In this document: positions 52,028-62,929 of the stretch, piece after piece
Layout of the letters: the number at the start of each line of letters is the position of its first letter
Numbering within the stretch: position 1 is the first letter of the stretch
Source: Isochrysis galbana
Taxonomy: Eukaryota; Haptophyta; Isochrysidales; Isochrysidaceae
NCBI GenBank assembly: GCA_018136815.1
Contig: CM030938.1
Coordinates: 4,421,724 to 4,485,723 of the forward strand
Direction of reading: 5' to 3'
Length of the DNA stretch: 64,000 nucleotides
Notes under the pieces: generated by a model
What the model saw: the letters and a program-made list of their open reading frames with translations, nothing else
What the model was told of the DNA's origin: nothing
Database searches by the model: none
Program-made: the position numbers and the translations under genes

Positions 52028-52827
52028 TAGGGCGGTCAAACACTATTTTAACTTCTAAGGATGTAAAAATGAAAAAGTCAGGATTGAGGAAATACACCAA
52101 AGTAAAGCGGTAGAAACCCCGGAAAACACTTATCTAACACATATTCGGTGCCCTTTGGGCCCCAGACCCAGACCCCCCCCGGGAGCCCCCACAACGAAGC
52201 GTAACCCAAAAACAAAAACGGCAAAACAGGCCTAAATACTCTATCTCGGAGAGCCCGAGTTCAAAACGACGCCGGGCGCGCTACGAGACCGTTCTCGTTC
52301 CTCAGCCCGGTGTCCGGCCCGCGCCAAGCCCCATATATCCAGGTGCCACCCAGCTAGAGGTGGGGGAGGGTGGGTAAAAAAAAAACTCTGGCAGATCGGG
52401 AGGCCCACATTTTTTTATCATGGGGCCGGGGGAAGATTTCCCCTCCTCTCCCCCCGCTCGAATCCGAATCCGAGGCAGAGCGATGGCGACCGACCCGCCT
52501 GACAGGCCGACCTTCGCCGCGCTCCAGCGAGAGCGCGGCGGCGATCGGTCGGACTTTTGCCCGTGGAGTTCGATTCCAAAGGTCACAGGGCACCGGAAGA
52601 CAGCCTCACTGGTCGTTCGCGCCATCACATTAGTGACCGGCCTATCATTATTTCCCAACTCGACCACCAGCGTAGGGCGGTCAAACAGTGTTTTTTTCTA
52701 AGGGGTGAAAAAATGACCATCTCAGAATTGAGGAAATTTGAGGATTTTTCACGGTAGAAAGTTCCCAATACACCCAACTAGCACATATCCCCGGTCCATT
52801 AGGACCCGGACCCCCCCCTTGGGCCCC
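52028..52827. repeat. Two diverged copies of the GGGCGGTCAAAC repeat
   Basis: Copies start at 52028 and 52673 with TAGGGCGGTCAAACA. They share, in order, TTGAGGAAAT, CGGTAGAAA, CACATAT and a final CCCGGACCCCCCCC-like stretch. Between them lies G/C-rich sequence without a gene. The second runs into the third gap. Confidence 0.65.
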
Positions 52828-52927
52828 NNNNNNNNNNNNNNNNNNNNNNNNNNNNNNNNNNNNNNNNNNNNNNNNNNNNNNNNNNNNNNNNNNNNNNNNN
52901 NNNNNNNNNNNNNNNNNNNNNNNNNNN
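52828..52927. other. Assembly gap (100 N)
   Basis: Exactly 100 N between a C-rich run and a (CT)n tract; a hard-to-assemble low-complexity site. Confidence 0.99.
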
Positions 52928-53094
<167 letters not shown>

Positions 53095-54918
53095 ATGGCG
53101 CGCCCCTCTCGCGCTCTCTCTCTCTCTTCCCCCTCTCCATCCTCCTACAGCCACAGGTCGCGTGCGCTGATAGTGCTCGGCCTGCTTGGTTCGTCCACCG
53201 CCTTCTCGCTCCACCGTCCGCTCGTACTCACGCGCCAGAGGGCCGCTGCTTCTCCCCTCGCTGTCTTTGGCTTCGGAGCGCCGAAGGAGAAGGAGAACGA
53301 GAAGGAGAACAAGGAGCCAGTGGGGCAGCGCAGCGTGCCGGAGCAGCTGGCGCAGATGCAGACACCCAAAACGCTTAGTCAGGCCAAACAGAACTTCCAG
53401 GCCACCTATGGAAGACCTGTTGGACCGATCGCACAGGGGTTTGTCAACGAGATGCTCTCATCGTGCACCATCGCAATGGTACGCACTCTTCTGGCGCCAC
53501 GCCCCCCCCCTCCCTCATCGCCCCGTGCGCGCGCATGACGACCGGTCCGGAGGGATCCGTACTTGAACGGCCGAAATTGCAGGGCGGGGCGTGCCCGGCA
53601 ATGCGGCCATTCATGAGTGAGGATGTGGAAGCAGGGTCGAGGAGGGAGGTTGACTTGCGGTGCACACAGTCCTCTGCGGCTGTTGCCTGCACTCAAGGCG
53701 TCAGGGCGAGCTGGTGCGATGCAATGAGTCTCGGCGCTTGCCCATGAAGCAAGTGACGACGAGTTGTGCAGACTGCGGCTCCGCCGCCAAGACTCCGGGA
53801 GTCAAGGGGGGAAAGGAAGAGCCGAAGCGGCAGAGCGGGAGGGAGGCACGTGTTGCATAGCCTGGCTCCACCCAACGGTCCTCCCTCATGCTCACCTCAT
53901 CACACAGGCCTCGCCCTCCTTTCTTTACAACCCGATCTTTGCGCTGGGCATTGATGCCCTGTGTGACACTTTCCTCGAGGGCATGTCATCTGCAGCCGAG
54001 AAGGATGAGTTGCGTGATGCGCTCATCACAGCCCTCGGCCTTGATGTGAAGCAGGTGAGTTGGGCCTCGTGAGCGCTTTAGAGTAGCCGCCACTTTTGTC
54101 TGCAAGTCATGAAGTCCACCGGGCTGACTGTGTTCTGGTTTGCAGGTGCTGCAAGACGCCTCATCCTTGCGCGCGATTGCCGAGCAGTGCACGACCGAGG
54201 AGGAGCTTTTGCAGGCGGCACCACTCGCTGCCATTGCAGCACTACCTGTGGTACCGCCGTTCAAGTACTCGTACGCGTTTGGCGCGGGTCTGCTGACACT
54301 CATGCCAATGGTGTGCGGCGTCCCTGTCTACACGAAGCCCGAGCGCGGCACATGGCTCCCCGTTGTCACAGCACCGTACCCACGCGAGTGCCCCCCCATG
54401 CGCTCAGGTCGATGTCGAGCCATCAGACTTGTCGATCGAGCGGTGGTGCTCGGCCATCAATGTGCCATCAAAGAAGCTGATTAAGGATTGGAACTTTTTC
54501 GAGTGCGCTCACCAAGCTCACCAACTGCCCCTATGATCACTGTTCAAACACGTCTTACGCTCCCAAATTCCCAGGTCATCGATCGACAAGCTCGCCGAGG
54601 CCCGGGTTATGATGGCAGAGATGAAGGCCGCTGCCAAACGGAAAGAGGCCGCCAAACTGAAGGAGCAGGTGAGGTGCATCCATGGAGTTGCCGGGGTGTG
54701 TACAGATGACCGGAAGGCCCACGATCCAGCCTGAGGCCCTCGCACAGCTGCCTTAACGCCATCGCTCGCCCTCTCTCCTGGTGGCTTCTTCCTCTTGGCA
54801 TTGAGGGCCGCTCCTTGCGCCCCGCCTGCTCCGACAAATGCGTTTGCCCTTTCACGCACAGGCGGAAGCGGCGGCCAAGGAGGCCGAGGAGGCCGAGGCG
54901 ACGAGCGCGAACGCGTAA
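53095..54918 (+). CDS. THF1: THF1/Psb29 thylakoid-formation protein, plastid-targeted
   Basis: Six exons: 53095-53478, 53908-54054, 54146-54310, 54408-54502, 54575-54668, 54862-54918 (313 residues), all GT-AG. Family blocks: TLSQAKQNFQATYGRPVGP (103-120), VNEMLSSC, SFLYNPIFALGIDALCDTFL, LITALGLDVKQVLQDASSLR, FKYSYAFGAGLLTLM, then IERWCSAINVPSKKLIKDW and a coiled-coil tail (KLAEARVMMAEMKAAAKRKE). THF1/Psb29 associates with photosystem II and FtsH proteases in thylakoid maintenance. The N-terminus is bipartite: hydrophobic LIVLGLLGSSTA followed by FSLHRPLVLTRQRAAA, i.e. a signal peptide with Phe at the predicted +1 site and then a Ser/Arg-rich transit peptide. This layout is typical of complex red plastids. 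Confidence 0.93.
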
Positions 54919-55849
54919 ACCTCAGTTGAGCGCTTGCGGTGTCACCGTGGTAGCCGTGCGTCGGATGGTGTTGGGGGGGTCGCCCGTCTTCGTTTGGCGC
55001 GGTGCCAGCGAGACACGGTGTCGTGTGTGGAAACGAGCTGCGAAACTCACTTCGGCACAACGCCAAAGCACACTTTGCTGCTGGGAACTAGAGGTGGCTG
55101 TTTCGGGGTCTCGTGCTTTGCTTGTCGATGGTGGTGTGCCGTGCACTTTGAGCTTATGATGATTGTTGTAAAGAGCGGAGGCGGAGAAAAAATTCTTGAA
55201 GATGCCCGCTACGCTACTATGCGCACTCCCCTCACTGGGTTCTCCGCTAGACATTGCCCCTGCCCCAAACCTCACTGCCCTTCCCGCTCCTCCCCCTCGT
55301 TCCTTTTTCTTCGGTTTTGGGGGCTCGGGGTCTGTCGCGCATAGTCGCATTCGCGAATCGACACTCGTTAGTCGTTAGGCTGCTCTCTTCTATGCCATCG
55401 CCAGCTCGTTGTCGCATCCGCGATCGACCTTTTTGTTTCAGAAGTCGTCTGCGTTTCTATGTCACCTCCTTGTAGGCTAGTCACCGTCACATCATCCTAC
55501 ATTCGCCCTCTTTGCCCTCGCTTCCTTTTTGTAGCCTCCCTTGTCGCCTGCTTTGCCCCTTGCCTGGCTTACCTCCTTGCGTCCTTGCGTAGGCTCAGGC
55601 CAAAATATCTAGACAGTCCCGGGGATATTTGCAGTGGTCCAAAATACCTATCTAGACAGTCCGGGGGGGTATCCGGGATATCTCGGGATATTTGGGGGGG
55701 TGGGGGCGCCCAAGGGCGAATACAGGGGGGGGGGGGGGGCGCATACAGATACAGGGGGGGGGCTGTTGCTGTTGGCTGTTGGCGCGTTGGCGCGAACGCG
55801 AACGCAAACCCATGAGCCCCCCTCCCTCCTCCCCTTTGCTCTCCATTAG
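54919..55849. other. Intergenic, no gene recognised
   Basis: Contains a weak relative of the TTTCCGGGGTCC family (about 55297-55330), and near 55600-55700 repeated TATCTAGACAGTCC and GGGATATC(TC)GGGATATTTGGGG blocks like those at about 62540-62600. G-runs at 55725-55765. Confidence 0.4.
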
Positions 55850-56518
55850 CGGATAAAGGTACCCAGCTTTATAGGACGAGTCCTACGACAATGTAGGACG
55901 ACGTTGTGAACTATGAAGACACGGTTCAATCTAGGAATGGGGAGCTAGGATTTGGTTTCTGTGTTCATCTCATTGCCCTCATTGAGTCCTCCTAGAGGCT
56001 CAAGATACCATTCTCAAAGCATAATGAGTTATTTGCCACTCGCGGAAGCCTTCCCGGCAAAAAACGGCGTTGTCCTACGAATTGCCGCAAACACCTGAGG
56101 ACACGATTTGAGGCTCATGATGAGCTCCCTAGAACTTGCTCCCACGAGATGAAATGCTCTTTGGCATGGGTTCTTTTCGACCTTCAGTGGAGACCAAGCT
56201 TGGTTTTGAAGCCCAATGAGAGTTTTGGCTGCTTTTGCCTCTTGCGGGGCAAAACAAAACTCTCGACGCTCCCGGTGGCCTCCGATGGCCGAAGTACTCA
56301 GTTCACTCTAGAGCCGAAAGCTCGGTCAAGACGAAGTCTACAGCCTTGGCCATAGTGGGAGCTAAGGATCTCAAGACTGAGTTGGGACTATCCTTCAGTT
56401 GGTGGGAAGTCCCAATCCTTCACTCTCGAAAGTTGTGTGGCTTTCAAGCTCAGGGTCCTACAAATACACCGATATCGTAGGACGCGGTCCTATAATGTAG
56501 GACGGAACTTTTTAGCCG
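55850..56518. mobile_element. 669-bp MITE with 4-bp target duplication TTAG
   Basis: Sister of the 12812-13473 element: same start CGGATAAAGGTA, then TTTATAGGACGAGTCCTACG hairpins near both ends, and ending GGACGGAACTTTTTAGCCG (inverse CGGCTAAAAAGTTCC). TTAG flanks at 55846-55849 and 56519-56522. No coding sequence. Confidence 0.85.
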
Positions 56519-56522
56519 TTAG

Positions 56523-56867
56523 GTGAAATGGCGTGTTTTCAGTAATAAATGGGAGACTGTGGTGAGTGTGAATACTTGTTTGGAGATCGCACGCACCCGC
56601 AGGTCAACATGCAGCGCCACGAGGACAAGGACAAGGACCACGAGCCACGAGGACGAGGACGAGGAGAGCGAGGGCAGCACTGACAGCGAGAGCGACAGCG
56701 CCAACGACCACGTTGAACTCACGGACGAGTCCCTGTTGTACAAGAAAGGGTCGGCCGTTAGCCACGACACCTTGGGCATGGGCAACGTCATCGCGTTGGG
56801 CAAGGGCACTCTCCACGGCGCCGAGAAGGTGAATGTGAATGTGAATGTGAATGTGTGTCATAGTACT
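56523..56867 (+). pseudogene. Short acidic ORF fragment
   Basis: A frame encoding HEDEDEESEGSTDSESDSAN, then DHVELTDESLL and GMGNVIALGKGTLHGAEK, interrupted upstream by shifted frames. Acidic and Ser-rich; no family recognised. It abuts two mobile elements and is likely part of a broken gene or a transposon. Confidence 0.35.
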
Positions 56868-56885
56868 ATGTACTTTGTTGTAAGC

Positions 56886-58044
56886 TATTGTTATAGTTTG
56901 AACTATGGAGCGTGCCGCGACCGCTCCCGAGCCCCAGGCGGCCCTCGCCACCGCGCCCCACCTGGGACGCCCCACGCCGCCCGAGGCGGCTCGTCAGAAA
57001 GCCCTCTCAGAGCCCATCCAACCCATCCAAACCACACCCGCGCAAGCGCGCGGGGTGGCGAGCACCGGCACCGAACAGGTTGCCACCATGGCTCTGCGCA
57101 TCATGCAGTGGGTCTTTGAGACCCCCTCCTACAGTGGGAAACCTTCCCACCCCAAGAGCACCTCATGTGGGAGGGTAGCTCAGCTGCCCTCCCCATGGTG
57201 GAAACCTCTACCATCAGTGCACCCAACATGGGAGGGCACTTCACAACCATCAACCCCATACGGAGAGCACCCCATGCCTCTGTTTTCCAACTTGTTGACA
57301 CAATTCTCGTCTTCACCCCACTACCCCACTCTTGTGGGCCACTAGTACCAATCACTCAGTGCCCTGCCTTGGGCCCTCTTTCAACACTAGACTCCCTCTC
57401 CCACACCCCCTTCACACTTCAACCAACCCAAACAGCACGAACCCCCCCGCCCTCTGTTCAAAGCACCAAAAATTTCAATTCAAGACACATGTTGATACAC
57501 TTCCCGTTTTCACCCCACGCTTGTGGGCCACAAGTACCTACAACTCAGTGCCCTGCCTTGGGCCCTCTTTCAACACTTCACTCCATCACCCATTCCCTCA
57601 TCCCACTACTAGTGGCCACTACAACCAACCCAAGAAGCACAAACCCCCTCGCCCTCGGTTTCAAACACCAAAAATTTCGACTCAAGACCAGAAAGAGGGA
57701 GGACATGTCTTGAGGCGGCGTCGCTGCCCATGCCTAGCGCAAGGGTATAGCGCCCCCACTCAAACATCTCCTTCCCCAAAGCTCCTCTTTGAGGAGTTGC
57801 TCCTCACCCTCCCATTAGGCCCCCTTGCCTGCGAGACCAGAACAGGATCCTGGCGTGGGGAGCTGTTTGAGTGTGGAGGGAGGGGTGCTCCGGCTAGCGC
57901 AGGTAGTAAGCTAGTGAAGAGCTGGGTGGCATAAGGGGGAAGGGTGCTTGCGCTCGCCGCGGCAGGGAGTCCTGTCTTGTGTGCGCGCTAGTCCCGTTCC
58001 TTTGCCGCGCCGCGACCCATAAAAATTGTTAAAAATTTAAATTT
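56886..58044 (+). mobile_element. 1.16-kb retroposon-like unit with 18-bp target duplication
   Basis: Bounded by an identical 18-mer ATGTACTTTGTTGTAAGC at 56868-56885 and 58045-58062. The unit begins exactly with TATTGTTATAGTTTGA, the leader shared with four other sites, followed by ATG at 56905 (MERAATAPEPQAALATAPHL) and a frame of 146 residues. The 3' end is A/T-rich (GACCCATAAAAATTG and onward). A long target duplication plus an A/T-rich tail is what target-primed reverse transcription leaves, while cut-and-paste hAT or piggyBac elements leave 8 or 4 bp. A 5'-truncated copy with the same 3' end lies at 22965-24363. Confidence 0.8.
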
Positions 58045-58062
58045 ATGTACTTTGTTGTAAGC

Positions 58063-58578
58063 ATTATTGCCATGTACAAAGATATATGTCTTAAAGCTAA
58101 GGCGGCTTGCGTTCATTTGGTCTCCTTTCCCTCAGGGTTTCTTCCCCTCCCGCGGGGACTCTCACCCTACCATGAGCCCCCCCGCGAGCACCCCGAAGGA
58201 GAGGCCCAGCAGCACCCCGTACGCGACGAGAACGGCGTCGCCTTGACTCGGCATGAGGGCGCGCCCCGAGAGGGCCTGGTAGACGCCCACGCCGAGCACG
58301 GCGTAGCCCGTCCCCTTGTGCGCGACCCGCCACACGGCGCGGCGTGTGGTGCGGGCACCGGGCGTGCCGCGCACGAGCGCGTTGAGCGGCTGCAGCAGGG
58401 CGAGGGCGAAGGCGACGATCCCGAGCGTGTGATGGGGGTGCGAGAAGTGGCGCCCTCGGGGCACCGACGCGACGGCGAGCGCGACGCCGGCGGCCCCGAG
58501 AATGTTGTTGGTTTTCCCCCCTACCCCCTCACGCGGAGAGGTGTCAGATTTCGAATACGGGGACCAGTCCCGCCACAA
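58063..58578 (-). pseudogene. Cytochrome b561-type membrane fragment next to retrotransposon sequence
   Basis: The minus-strand frame 58578-58162 contains three hydrophobic segments with heme-type His placement: RHFSHPHHTLGIVAFALAL, LQPLNALVRG, then RRAVWRVAHKGTGYAVLGVG and a final AYGVLLGLSFGVLAGG. This H...QPxNAL-R...H-x-x-x-GY pattern is that of eukaryotic cytochrome b561/DOMON-linked ferric reductase domains. The N-terminal membrane segments are absent and the 5' part (SKSDTSPREGVGG) is unlike the family. At 58070-58160 lies a piece of LTR-retrotransposon gag region shared with about 28960, so the gene was likely truncated by rearrangement. Confidence 0.55.
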
Positions 58579-59506
58579 CTGGCTTTATGTACCGCTCGCA
58601 CCGGCGTCGATGGCTAGACGCCACCAAAGAGCGCCTTTTGGTGGCAACCAGCCCCGACTCGGTCCCGTTGTGGTGGATGGCTCATGGCTCACGCCCGCTC
58701 CCATAATCTCCCATTGACGCCCGTACACCTTAAGTAGGTTGGATGCGAGGCGTTGCCCGGAGAACTCTTCAGCGGCACGTGAGCCACACCTTTCTCCTAA
58801 TATCTACAGGCCAGACCCGTCAACAGCACAACGGCAGGACGAGCGACTGTCGAAAGCAAAGCACACGCACTGAAGCCAATGGGGCTTGCCGGATTCTCGC
58901 TCTTGTGCGCTCCGCACGTTCAAATCACGACAGTGGCACCCACGTGCGCGGAGGGCGTATCACATCGGAGAAACACAAGTATGCGGACATGCAGCTCCCC
59001 AACACAGCCCCGACCGTGCTCACGCGCTCGGCGGGATGCGCCTACGCAGTGAGCCTTTTGCGCACAAAAAAAGGCGGGGAGGGGGGAGGCCATGATATAT
59101 CCAGTCAAAAGCGGCGGAGGCGCGGCGCGCTACTGCACCGTCTTTTGGCGGGCGAGCGATTCAGGGCTATCCTAGGGTGCGCGGCACACGCCGAGAGTGT
59201 CTGGGTGGCCGGCTGGCGCGAGCGGGGACTGGGGCATGCAAGGGACGCTCGTACAACGACATGCCAAAGAGGTGGGCTTGAGGTAGCGGGGGATGGGGCA
59301 TGCAAGGGCGGCTCACTCGGCAACTTGCCGAAGAGGGTGTGGCTGGCGTTCCTCGAATGAGAAGATACGCCGGCGTGGGGGTCCATGGTGTCACGAGAGC
59401 AGGTTGCGGCGCGGACGGCTTCGTACTCAGGATGGTTGCGGGACTGAAATTGGGCACCATGTTCAGAGCGGCGCAGCGTGCCGGCGCTGGTGCCGCTCGC
59501 GCGCGC
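58579..59506. other. Intergenic, no gene recognised
   Basis: Mixed sequence with a short direct repeat of GGGGATGGGGCATGCAAGG (about 59224 and 59287). No frame shows a known domain. Confidence 0.35.
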
Positions 59507-60133
59507 CTAGAAGCCGGTGAGGACGTTGGCGAGAAGCGAGGCGGAGGAAAAGGGTGAGTCGTCCGGTGACGCGGCACCTGCCTGCATGGGGACGTGCGGC
59601 CTGCACGGCTGCACGGGCGAGTCCACATCAGTCTGGCTCGAGCGGCACGAGTGTCGCAGCTCCGCCTCGAGGACCTTTGGCTCGTACGAGGTGACCCACG
59701 AGGCGAGCGGCCGTCCGCCCGTGAGCGAGCGCCGTCCGATGGGCGCGGGCGGCTGACTCAGAGTCGAAGGGCAGCGCAGCCCGCCCGGCGTCCCCGAACG
59801 CGAGCCCGGCAGCTGCTCTCCTCCTCCCACAGTCGTGTCGAAGCGGCGGAGCGCGCTCGGCGAGCTGTGGGTGGAGGTGGGGAGGGAGAGGGAGGGCGTG
59901 CGAAGCTCGGGCGTGTCGAGGGTAGAGACCCATGTATGCAGCGCCCTGTCTGCCGAGGCGTGGCGCGGCAGCCGTCCCGCGCGGGAGGAGAGAGATCGAG
60001 CAATCTCCTGTGCTGCGACAGCGTCAGCAGGCGAGGGAGGGTGGAGGGCTGCAGGGGGAAACGAGGGCGGGAGGGAGGGCGAAGCGGAGGGTGGGAGGGT
60101 GTGGGCGGTGGATGGGGAGGGCAGGGATGGCAT
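59507..60133 (-). CDS. Hypothetical protein, possibly real
   Basis: 208-residue frame behind a long pyrimidine tract on its coding strand (plus-strand G/A from about 60134), the same layout as several proven genes here, which is the main argument for it. It is Pro/Ser/Thr/Arg-rich (LPSPSTAHTLPPSASPSLPP, then DAVAAQEIARSLSSRAGRL and VTSYEPKVLEAELRHSC) with no domain I recognise. A splice site near the end is possible. Confidence 0.35.
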   Translation of the reverse strand: MPSLPSPSTAHTLPPSASPSLPPSFPPAALHPPSPADAVAAQEIARSLSSRAGRLPRHASADRALHTWVSTLDTPELRTPSLSLPTSTHSSPSALRRFDTTVGGGEQLPGSRSGTPGGLRCPSTLSQPPAPIGRRSLTGGRPLASWVTSYEPKVLEAELRHSCRSSQTDVDSPVQPCRPHVPMQAGAASPDDSPFSSASLLANVLTGF

Positions 60134-61130
60134 GAGGAGGTCGAAGGGGGAGTGGGGAAGGGCGGGGGAGGAGGGGAGGGGGGAGGAGGGGAGGGGGAAG
60201 GGAGCGAGGGAGGAGCTTGAGAGAAGAGACGCGGCGGTGGGGGGAGGAGAGGAGAGCTGCGCGCGGGAAGTGGAAGGGTGTGAGGAGAGGGGGCTGAGGA
60301 GAGAGAAGAGAAGGGCGAAGGAGAGAGGGATGTTGGGGGGGAGAGGGAGGGAGGAAGGGAGGGAGGGAGGGGAGGGGAGGGGGAGAGTATGAGGAGAAGA
60401 AGAGAGAAAGGGAGAGAAAGGGAAAGAAGGAGGAGCGGAACGGTGGAAGGGAGAGAGGGGGAAGAAGGAGGAGAGGGGGAGGGGCGGGGAAGAAGGGGGG
60501 AGGGCAAAGGGGGTGGGGAGGGAGGGAAAGAATGGAAGTATACGTGAAGAAACGGGGGGGGCGAGGGAGGAGAGAGAGAGGGAGAGCTCGAGGGAAGAAG
60601 AGGAGAGAGTAGAAGGGGGGGGGGAAGAGGAGGAGAGAGAGCAGAGCTCTCGAGGGAAGAAATGGAGAGAGAGAGAGAAGGGAGGACCTCTCGAGGGAAG
60701 AAGAGGAGAGAGAGAGAGAGAAGAGCTGAGAAGAAGAAGAAATCTACTTTATTTGTAAGGTTGTGGCGCCACTCCGCCGACGGTTGGGGAAGGAGAGAGA
60801 GATGGAGAGGGAGAGAGAGAGGGAGGGAGGGAAGGGGGAGAGAGGAAGAGAGAGAGAGAGAGAGGGAGAGAGAGAGGAAGGGGGGGCGGCGGCGGCGGAG
60901 GGGGTGTGGGGCGGTGCGGGGGTACCGGAGAGATGGTGAAGGAACGCCGCAGAGAGGTGAGAGAAGCGGAGCGGACGGGTTGCGGCAGCTGGGCTGCAGA
61001 AGGTCCAAAGGGGGTGAGAGAGGAAGAGAGAGAAATAGAGAGACAGTAAGAAGAAGAGAAGGGGGAAGGGGGAGGGAACGCGGCGCGCACCCAACGTTAC
61101 AACAAGAGAAGACGCCCAGGAGGTGAAGAA

Positions 61131-61174
<44 letters not shown>

Positions 61175-61614
61175 GCCGAGCGGACCCTCACAGCAGCATT
61201 TTTCTTCTTCTTCTTCTTCTTCTCCCCTCTCTCTCTCTCCCCTCTCTCTCTCTCCCCTCTCTCTCTCTCTCTCCCCCTCTCTCTCTCTCTCTCCAGTGGT
61301 GGACCGCGGCGCCGCCGTCGGCCGAACGGAACCGCCAGAGAGGGCCTTCCCCCCCCCCCCCCCTTCCCTTTTTTTTTTGGTGGTGGTAGAGGGGGGGGGG
61401 GGAGTTAGGTAAGGGGGAGAGAGGGGGAAGCGCCGGCGGAGGGGGGCGGGCGGGCGGCGGCGGCGGGGGGCGGGCGGGGGGGCGCTTGCGCCGGAGGAGA
61501 GGCCGAGAGAGGCACACACCGTCGTCGGCCGTCGGCCTCTGCTCTCCCTTCCGTCTCCGTCTCTCGCTCGCCCGCGGGGAGAGTCATCCGGTCTCTTCTG
61601 GGGCTGCTCACTAG
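60134..61614. repeat. GA-rich to CT-rich low-complexity region
   Basis: Plus strand is G/A-rich from about 60134 to 61180, with (GA)n at 61125-61170, then flips to (CTT)n/(CT)n at 61199-61293. G/C homopolymer runs follow (C at about 61350, T, G at about 61391-61401). The long frames here are repeat artefacts. The purine-to-pyrimidine switch point is a plausible bidirectional promoter, by analogy only. Confidence 0.6.
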
Positions 61615-62501
61615 CCTAGCTGGGAAACACAGCCGGGGCTTCTCCAAACACAGGAAACACGGTCTGTGTTTGGGTTTCGTAGAAACACAGCCAAACACAG
61701 TCCCAAACACAGCGGGGGAGCGGGGGGCCTCTACCTCTACCTACTATCTATAACTGTAACTCTCTCTAAGTATAGTACTTTGTAGATTGTCAACATGCGC
61801 CGCACTCGGCTCCGCTGCTCCGCTCCCCCCGCGCGCGGCCCCGCGCTACTCTCCCTTGTGACCGTGCGCGACCCCCCCCCCGCCTCTCCTCCCTCACACC
61901 CATGTTCAACCCCAACCTCGACCGTTCCTGGCGCGCGCGCGCGTGCAACGACGAGGCAGACGAGGCAGACCCTGCCGAGACACCGACACCCCGCGGCGGG
62001 AGAGGGCACCCACGGCCGTTGCGCCCCTGCAGTGGGCCGTGCTCCTCAACGGAGCGCGAGGCCAGCGGGCGGCCGTCCTGCAAGACGACGACGAGGCATG
62101 ATGTGACGAAGAGGCCCTGCCCGCCGCGCGTGGCGCTTGGCAGGCCGGGAAGCATGACCACCGTTGGCGTGCTCCCCGCCCGCGCCACCGGCCTGAGTCA
62201 GCCTGTCCTTCATTGAGTGCGCAAGCGATCCATTGTCGCGAGGCGCACCAACGCAGTTTGGTTTGGGCGTCCGTCATCATCCTCGGCCTCGGCGAGGAAG
62301 ACCCCAACCACACGCTGTGGCGGTGCATTGGTTGTCGTGTTGTCGTGTGGAGCGGCGCGGCAGTGCTGCGCGCGCACGCCGCTAGCCACTGGCCAGCTGC
62401 TACAAACACGGCGGCCAAACCGGAGGGGGTTTGAAACACGGCAAAACACAGCTGTGTTTGGCTTTCGTAGAAACACGGTAAACACGTGTTTCCCAGCTAG
62501 G
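61615..62501 (+). mobile_element. 887-bp non-autonomous hAT element with 8-bp target duplication CTCACTAG
   Basis: Inverted ends CCTAGCTGGGAAACAC (16 bp perfect). CTCACTAG flanks it at 61607-61614 and 62502-62509. Subterminal AAACACAG/AAACACGG words repeat at both ends. The interior keeps remnants of an N-terminal hAT exon: FNPNLDRSW near 61910, QWAVLLNGARGQ near 62034, and a BED-type finger VWASVIILGLGEEDPNH, CIGC, HAASH near 62265-62400, with stops between. No DDE or dimerisation domain. A partial inverted copy lies at 7906-8664. Confidence 0.92.
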
Positions 62502-62509
62502 CTCACTAG

Positions 62510-62929
62510 GCACTAGCACTAGGCCCAGGCACAATTATCTAGATAAGCTTTTGGATATTTGGGTGCACTTTTGGCCCGTTTGGATATCTCCGGATATTTG
62601 GGCCGGTCATAGGCCCCGGCGGCCAATAATACGGGGGGGGGCAATACGCAATACGCAATACTAGGGGGGGCAATACCAAGCAAGGCGGGGAGGAGGGAGG
62701 GATCGTGGACCTGCTACATGTGCATGTGAAACACAGGTAGGGCGGTCAAACAGTGTTTTTTTATAAAAAAAACCTTTTAATATTCTTACCGCACTCACGG
62801 CGAATGGAACCACTACTTACTACACGTAGTACGCAGCATACTTTCTACACCTACACCTACACCCCTACTCCCCCGGCCCTTCTCCCCCCGCCATCAGGCG
62901 GCTCCCCCCGTACACTACTAGGGGATCAG
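62510..62929. other. Repeat debris with GGGCGGTCAAAC motif
   Basis: TATCTAGATAAGCTTTTGGATATTTGGG and CGGATATTTGGG words as near 55600. TAGGGCGGTCAAACAGTG at 62737. No gene. Confidence 0.4.

Noticed and set aside
59758-61191. 477-residue Ser/Pro/Leu minus-strand frame
   Set aside because: It follows the (GA)n/(CT)n low-complexity region for nearly its whole length and has no domain.
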